Source: Diadophis punctatus similis (taxonomy: Eukaryota; Chordata; Lepidosauria; Squamata; Dipsadidae). From it: a stretch of 64,000 bases of DNA. The notes below the pieces were generated by a model. That model did not search any database. It was not told the DNA's origin and was given only the letters and a program-made list of their open reading frames with translations. Position 1 is the first letter of the stretch, and every line of letters starts with the position of its first letter. Positions 58,132 through 64,000 of the stretch are shown here, piece after piece. The position numbers and the translations under genes are program-made. The stretch spans positions 11,252,780 through 11,316,779 of the forward strand of contig JALIGW010000016.1 of NCBI GenBank assembly GCA_023053685.1, in the 5' to 3' direction.

Positions 58132-58352
58132 ATAGCAATAGACTTATATAGCACTTCACAGTGCTTTGCAGCCCTCTCTAAGCGGTTTACAGAGTTCAGC
58201 ATATTGCCCCCAACAATCTGGGTCCTCATTTTACCCACTTCGGAAGGATGGAAGGCTGAGTCAACCTTGAGTCAGTCAGGATCGAACTGCTGACAGTCAG
58301 CAGAGTTAGCCTCAATACTGCAATTCTCAGCACTGCACCACCATGGCTCTTT
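58132..58352 (-). repeat. tRNA-derived SINE
   Basis: Diverged copy of the same family. Confidence 0.83.
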
Positions 58353-58774
58353 CATATGCATGAAAAAAAAGTGATAAGGCTTCTATCATGGCCACTAACT
58401 TGACTTTCTTTCTTTTTTAATTCTTCTGGTGCTAAATAAGCTCCCGCATGGAAGCAATGGAGTCAGACAACAGCAAAAAAGAAGGAAATAGAAATGGATA
58501 TGTCTGCCTCATATCAACGTAAGAAGAGCACAAAAGAACCCAGTTCCTGATTGCTCATGAATTGCGAGAAGCTGGCTTCAATCCTGAGTTGCTCAGTTAG
58601 ATCATTAAAATAGAACTGAGTCACTGGGCGTGGAAGGTGCACCAACTCACGCACACAAAAGAAGACACAATTACCTAGTGCAGAGTGCTTTAGATCTATA
58701 GACATACCCCATCTTGCACAGGTCAACTTCCTGGATCAACTAACACCTTTCATGACATATGAAATGCTTCAGAG

Positions 58775-58880
58775 CAGAGGTCTTCAAACTTGGCAATTTT
58801 AAGACTTGTGGACTTCAGCTCCCAGAATTCTGGGAGCTGAAGTCCACAAGTCTTAAAGTTGCCAAGTTTGGGGACCCCTG
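58775..58880. mobile_element. Palindromic hAT-type element, family C, 106 bp
   Basis: CAGAGGTCTTCAAACTTGG to CCAAGTTTGGGGACCCCTG, with CTTCAGAG and CTTCAGAA flanking (7 of 8). The arms are nearly perfect complements. Confidence 0.92.
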
Positions 58881-59200
58881 CTTCAGAATTAGTCAATTCT
58901 ACTTACTCCTGAGCATGAAATCATGTTCTCAGAGATGAAAGCAGAGCCTCTGTGTTTGTTACTTTAGTAATTTTTCAGTCACCCCAAAACTGCATTAAGG
59001 GGGGGAGGGAAATGAGAAAAGGGAAAAGTCCCCCCATTTAATCCAATGGTGTATATATTTTTCTTCTTCCCAAGAAGGAAAAGGTTAAAAGAAGACGGCA
59101 GTAACAACATCTCCAGCTACCTTGGAGATGATTAGAAGATAACCTTCCTGAATTGTTGGGGCTGGCACACAAAAGTGAATCGGTTATCTGGGGGACAGAT

Positions 59201-59541
59201 CAAGGGTCGGTTCCTCCTGGTTCGCCTGAACCGGTAGCTGGTGATGTTACTGTCGGTGCCATTCCATGCGTGCCGCCATCTTTTTTTATTTTTCCCCTTC
59301 CGCGGCTTGAAAAAGGGCCCTCCCGCCCTCCCACGGGAGAAATCTGTCCTTTATTTCTTCGCCCGAAGCACAGCTGATGAACTCCTCAGCTGTGTTTTGG
59401 GGTAATTCCTGCTTCTGAGCATGCGCGGAAGCCAAATCGCACAAGGGGACGCGTGCACGCACACAAGCTGATCGTGCACGTGCGCACGTGCAAAACATCG
59501 CAATGCGAACCGGTGGCGAAAGTAAGTGGAACCCAGCCCTG
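59201..59541. mobile_element. hAT-type element, family B, 341 bp
   Basis: CAAGGGTCGGTTCCTCCTGG to GTGGAACCCAGCCCTG, with perfect 8-bp duplication GGACAGAT (59193-59200 and 59542-59549). Confidence 0.92.
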
Positions 59542-59932
59542 GGACAGATCAGTAAATCAATTGTACCATGCTAGTACAACTACTCTGTATTCTAACAGCA
59601 GAACTAACCATCCTGTTTCCAAAATCCTTTTCCTGGATTTAATAATAATCAACACACACCCTTTTTTTTTTTTTTTTGCTTTCCCAACTCTTGTTTCAGA
59701 CTCCATTTTGCTGCTCTCGTTCTGATGTTTTGTTTGCATTTTTATAGGACTTCAAAGAAATAACCTTGAGACCACTTAGGAAAAAGTAATAAACAAACAA
59801 ACAAGGAAATAATTAGGTAAGATTTATGTCATTGGTTCAATGCAGAGCTGATCCCTTATGAACTGAAGTGCTTTTTCTAGTGGTGGAAGTGAGGGAAAAG
59901 AACCTGAATTTCACTACAAAGAGCCCTGTATC

Positions 59933-60769
59933 CAGTAGTGGCTTTCACTTACTTTTGCTACCTGTTCGGGAATGGGAGCACAAGGGTGGGCGCACTTGCT
60001 CTGCGTGCACGCAACACTTCTGCACATGCGCAGAATGTTTTTGATGACGTCCGGGCACAGTGGTGGGTTCCTACCAGTGCGGTCCACTCTAGAGCACCGG
60101 TAGCGGCCCGCTGGTGACGTCACAGTACTGGTGCGGTCGGTTGTCGGTGCCTGGGCGCCGCCATTTTTTTTAATGTAATGTTTAAACAAATTTTCTTCTG
60201 CGCATGCCCAGAAGCCGAGCTTCCGGCACTGCGCATGCGCTGCCTTCCTACCCCACAGTGAGTCCAAGCAGGGGAGGATGGCTGAGGGAGCGTGTGAGAC
60301 GCTGAAAGAACAGGCGGCAGGAGCTATCTCCATTCCCCTCCCTTCAGCAGTCCGAGAAGCCACGAACGTGCTGTGATGATCCCAGGCATTTTCGCACGTT
60401 CGAGGGTTCTCGAGCTGCTGAGGGGAGGGGGAACGGGCGGCAGGAGCCTAGGATCATCAAATGGGGAGAAGCATTCAGGCCGGACGGAGCCTCCTAGAAG
60501 AACTGCTGCCGCGGTCTTGCTGCTCCAGCTGCGGGGGGCTGCGTTGCGGGTGGGCAATGCCCCCCTGGTTCTCCGGCCGCTGCCAAGCTCCTGAGGCCCA
60601 CGCACACCCGGTCACATGGCTGGCAAGCCACACCCACAAAATAAGCGACGCCCACAGAGTGGTAGTAAAAAAATTAGGAACCCACCTCTGTCCGGGCGGG
60701 TGGGTGGAGCATCCCACCGCCACTACTGGTTCGCCCAATCCGGGGCGAACCGGTAGCAACCCACCACTG
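59933..60769. mobile_element. hAT-type element, outer copy of a nested pair
   Basis: CAGTAGTGGCTTTCACTTAC to GGTAGCAACCCACCACTG, with perfect 8-bp duplication CCTGTATC (59925-59932 and 60770-60777). It contains the complete inner copy 60058-60690, so its own length was about 196 bases. Confidence 0.93.
60058..60690. mobile_element. hAT-type element, family B, 633 bp, inner copy
   Basis: CAGTGGTGGGTTCCTACCAG to TTAGGAACCCACCTCTG, with TCCGGGCA and TCCGGGCG flanking (7 of 8; 60050-60057 and 60691-60698). Same form as 26681-27316 in the opposite direction. Confidence 0.93.
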
Positions 60770-61414
60770 CCTGTATCCATGAATCAATACCTTTCAAGGG
60801 AAAATATGAACTTGGCAACCATGCTGAGTTGAAGGGAACATGAGTAGAATCCATTACTGTGGAATTTTAATGATCACTATGATGGAATGTTAATGGCTTG
60901 GTACAAGACTTAAAAGCTTATGGGTCAATTCATGAAACAGTTTAGTAATCAATTAATGGTTATCTGTTTGCCTTTCACTTTCAAAAAGAGACATCGCAGA
61001 ATGGTGCAAAATTACTTCCCCTTCTTAAGTGATAGAGAATTTCCCAAGCTCAGAAGACGTTGCGGTTAGACACTTCTTCACTGTTTGGGTAGTCTAAGCT
61101 ATATAAGCAATACATTTTTGGGATGTATGTCTTGTGTTAGAGTGAGCTTGAAACTAACAAAAGAAACAGATGATTTATATCTGGTTTCCCACAAACCTTC
61201 GATTATTTTGAAGTCCACCATTCAGTTTAGACAACTGGCAGCATTGCACTTTTTAATTCCTGGCTTTCAACATTCACCTATCACTAAGCTGTATTCTTAG
61301 CGAGTCTTAGGATGAGTAAACACACAAAGAGTATGCCACCAATATTCACATGTAATATAATACAATATTCACATGCCATATAATAATTTGAGATGTTTAG
61401 TAATACTCTACAGC

Positions 61415-61575
61415 TAGCCTTTGACTTACAACAGTCCATTTTGTCCATTCGAAGTTACAGTCCATTCGAAGTTACAACGGCACTGAAAAACTGACTTGTG
61501 ACCATTTTTCACACCTAAGACTGTTGTAGCATCCCTGGGGTCATGTGATCAAAATTGAGATGCTTGGCAACTAAG
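61415..61575. repeat. Dispersed repeat fragment
   Basis: CCTTTGACTTACAACAGTCC through GGCACTGAAAAACTGACTTG to GAGATGCTTGGCAACTAAG; related in reverse to 48030-48178. Confidence 0.6.
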
Positions 61576-61714
61576 TCATCTTGATGACATAGAAATGGGG
61601 AATAACAGAATCTTGAAAATGTGTCAAAATTTCTCTCTATCATATCTTATACTAAACAACATCAAGACAGGGTCCCTTAGAGTTTCTTTCTCACCATTCC
61701 TTCCATCTCTGGAC

Positions 61715-62013
61715 CAGGGATGAAATCCAGTAGGTTCTGACATGTTCTGGAGAACTGGTAGTGGAAATTTTGAGTAGTTTGGAGAACCGGCAAATACCAC
61801 CTCTGACTGGCCCCGCCCCCATCTATTCTCTGCCTCCCAAGTCCCAGCTGATCGGGAGGAAATGGGGATTTTGCAGTAACCTTCCCCCGGAGTGGGGTGG
61901 GAATGGAGATTTTACAGTATCCTTCCCCTGCCACACCCACCAAGCCACACCCACCACACCACGCCCACCATGCCCACAGAACCGGTAGTAAAAAAAATTG
62001 GATTTCAACACTG
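61715..62013. mobile_element. hAT-type element, CAGGGATGAAATCCAG type, 299 bp
   Basis: CAGGGATGAAATCCAGTAGG to AATTGGATTTCAACACTG, with perfect 8-bp duplication CTCTGGAC (61707-61714 and 62014-62021). Confidence 0.92.
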
Positions 62014-62021
62014 CTCTGGAC

Positions 62022-62660
62022 TATGTCATCTTTTCTGCAATTCCTTTCTCAGTTTCCTCATTCTTATCCCCAAGATCATCTCTAATTTTTTTTATGTACT
62101 ACTACATTGAAAATATCATCTGGTCATTATTTTACTGGCTATGAAAAATATTCCTAACCTTTCCCAAATTATTCCTGTGAAAAGCTATACTGCCCTTAAT
62201 TCTGCTCATACTGTTCCTCCTTCTCCATTACTAGATCCTTGGAAGAAGAGGTCTCTACCCTGGTGATATAAGGACCATCTGACGATGACTTAGATTTCAC
62301 CAGTAAAGTGGTGAAACCTGGTGGCAACTTCTACCCAAATAGATCCATTGGTTTAGTCATGAAAGGGGTGAAATCATTAGAATAGACACTTAACCAATTT
62401 CATTGTATACATGATGTACAATGACAATAAAGTCTATACTATAATTAAAAGAATGGAAACTGTTGCAAAGTTGAACATAATTCCTTGGGGAAGGTAAAAT
62501 GAATTGAAATAGATTGTAATCTTCGTTTATTTATTAATCAAATTTATATAGTCAGCTATCTCACAATATTAACTCATTTGCTCAGTTTTTCAAAAACAAA
62601 TTCTATTTTGAAGAGCAATATGTGTAGTAAAATAAATAAACTAAAATTAGGGGGGGAAAC
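62022..62660. other. Intergenic, no recognisable feature
   Basis: No open frame or named repeat recognised. Confidence 0.4.
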
Positions 62661-62667
62661 TTTGCCT

Positions 62668-62830
62668 TAGCGAATAGAATAGAATAGAATAGAATAGAAT
62701 AGAATAGAATAGAATAGAATAGAATAGAATAGAATAGAATAGAATAGAATAACAGAGTTGGAAGGGACCTTGGAGGTCTTCTAGTCCAACCCCCTGCTTA
62801 GGCAGGAAACCCTATACCACTTGTCTGCTA
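62668..62830 (-). repeat. CR1 LINE 3' end fused to (AATAG)n
   Basis: About sixteen AATAG units (62668-62750) continue directly into AACAGAGTTGGAAGGGACCT and the CR1 terminal block. This fusion of CR1 tails to AATAG/ATAG microsatellites is a documented feature of snake genomes. Confidence 0.92.
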
Positions 62831-63069
62831 AAATTGTTGTTCTCTAAATTCACATATAACTTTGATTTGGTCAAAGTTTATCTCTGTCACATGATAAACA
62901 TTCTAATTCTAAAGCATCTTTTAACTGCCCGAAACCTCCACACTTATTAGCGTTATTCTGGCATTTACTGTAAACTCTAAACATATCGGAATGCTGCTCA
63001 TTTGACAAGGCTGCCCTAAAGTTACCCAAGATACATTTTTGTTTTTCCATACCCAAAACAAACAGAAAA

Positions 63070-63420
63070 AGGAACCTACACGGTGGCTCAGTGGCTAAGA
63101 TGCTGAGCTTGTGAATCGAAAGGTCGGCAGTTCGAATCCCTAGCGCCAAGTAACAGGGTGAGCTCCTGATACTTGTCCCAGCTTCTGCCAACCTAGCAGT
63201 TCGAAAGCACATAAAAATGTAAGTGGAAAAACAGGGACCACCTTTGGTGGGAAGGTAACAGCACTCTGTGTGCCTTCGGCGTTTAGTCATGCTGGCCACA
63301 TGACCATGGAGATGTCTTCGGACAGCGCTGGCTCCTCGGCTTAGAAACAGAGATGAGCCGGAAGACCCATAGAGCCTGAAATGACTAGCACGCATGTGCT
63401 GGGGAACCTTTACATTTAAC
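63070..63420 (+). repeat. tRNA-derived SINE, second family, about 350 bp
   Basis: Head GGTGGCTCAGTGGCTAAGAT (A box), then GGTCGGCAGTTCGAATCCC (B box), a tRNA-unrelated body (GTGTGCCTTCGGCGTTTAGT) and end CATGTGCTGGGGAACCTTTA. This is the common squamate tRNA SINE type. It lacks tRNA 3' structure, so it is not a tRNA gene. Confidence 0.85.
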
Positions 63421-63493
63421 TATCTTATTTCCTTACTCTACTCATTGCGGCTCTCATATTAATTATTTCTCAGGACATTGGGCAGGATGAATG

Positions 63494-63496
63494 AGT

Positions 63497-63592
<96 letters not shown>
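63494..63592. repeat. Microsatellite (GA)n
   Basis: Nearly pure GA/AG run of about 98 bases bordering the satellite. Confidence 0.97.
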
Positions 63593-63593
<1 letters not shown>

Positions 63594-63594
<1 letters not shown>

Positions 63595-64000
63595 TTGGGG
63601 TTAGGTCACCATGGATTCGAAGAGAAAAAAGGCATCACCAATGGATTTGGTGATGCCTAGGTATATATAGGTATGTTTAGGAAAGCGCAGACTTTTCCAA
63701 CCTGCCTTCTCTACGTTTGCTGATAAAAGACATGGAAAAATCCCATTAGGGAAAAATCCACTTAGGGTTAGCTCACCATGAATTCAGACAGCAAAACGGA
63801 CATCACCAATGGATTCAGAGCGCATGGGAATCATTAGGACGGCGCTGACTTTTCGAGCCTGACTTATCTACATTTCGTAGTAAAATACATGGGGAAATCC
63901 CATTGGGAGAAAATCCACTTAGGGTTAGGGTTAGCTCACCATGAATTCAGACAGCAAAACGGACATCACCAATGGATTCAGAGCGCATGGGAATCATTAG
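63594..64000. repeat. Tandem satellite, period about 157-167 bp, with TTAGGG motifs
   Basis: Unit starts (CTTAGGGTTAG or CTTGGGGTTAG) lie at 63594, 63761 and 63918. Units 2 and 3 share TCACCATGAATTCAGACAGC and the following 60 or so bases almost exactly; unit 1 is more diverged. Unit 3 has two tandem TTAGGG. The array runs off the window. Confidence 0.85.

Noticed and set aside
63070..63140. Possible tRNA gene (A and B boxes present)
   Set aside because: No complete cloverleaf or terminator; it continues into the SINE body. The same applies to the other SINE heads.
63761..63960. True telomere end
   Set aside because: Only one or two TTAGGG per 160-bp satellite unit; no long TTAGGG array.
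53079..64000. Search for haemopexin exons after the catalytic gene
   Set aside because: No segment with the MMP haemopexin patterns seen in MMP20 (DAV-x-L, YFF-x-G, DAA) is found. The gene ends as matrilysin.

Overview
This window is vertebrate nuclear DNA, most likely from a squamate reptile and probably a snake. The evidence is: intron-split genes with GT-AG junctions; CR1 LINE 3' ends fused to (AATAG)n or (ATTCC)n microsatellites, a pattern described in advanced snakes; Bov-B and L1 LINE 3' ends; tRNA-derived SINEs; and a very large load of small hAT-type elements. No bacterial or viral gene organisation is present.

Two host genes are recognisable, both matrix metalloproteinases on the + strand. 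Positions 884-15194 hold the last six coding exons (5-10) of MMP20 (enamelysin): the zinc-binding exon, the hinge, the four-bladed haemopexin domain and the stop codon. Exons 1-4 lie left of the window. Positions 46449-53078 hold a complete six-exon, 259-residue gene with signal peptide, cysteine switch and catalytic domain and no haemopexin domain, which matches MMP7 (matrilysin). MMP7 lies directly downstream of MMP20 in the same orientation in the mammalian MMP cluster, so synteny supports both names. A consensus AP-1 site 33 bases upstream of a TATA box precedes MMP7.

The roughly 31 kb between the genes, all the introns and the 11 kb after MMP7 are repeat-rich. I could define many insertions to the base by their target-site duplications (TSDs): hAT-type elements with CAG...CTG ends and 8-bp TSDs; Tc1/mariner-type elements with TA duplications; two 5'-truncated L1 copies and one Bov-B copy with 11- to 17-bp TSDs; and two candidate solo LTRs with 5-bp TSDs. 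Several are nested. The right edge enters a tandem satellite of about 160 bp carrying TTAGGG motifs.

The two proteases are secreted zinc endopeptidases. MMP20 is known for processing enamel matrix, and MMP7 for epithelial matrix and surface-protein cleavage. They are paralogues from tandem duplication rather than partners in one pathway. I found no convincing undescribed gene system. The most notable observations are transposable elements placed very close to MMP exons: a CR1 open in frame just past the MMP7 exon 5 donor, a sense solo LTR in MMP7 intron 1, and a TTA microsatellite forming the acceptor region of MMP20 exon 8.
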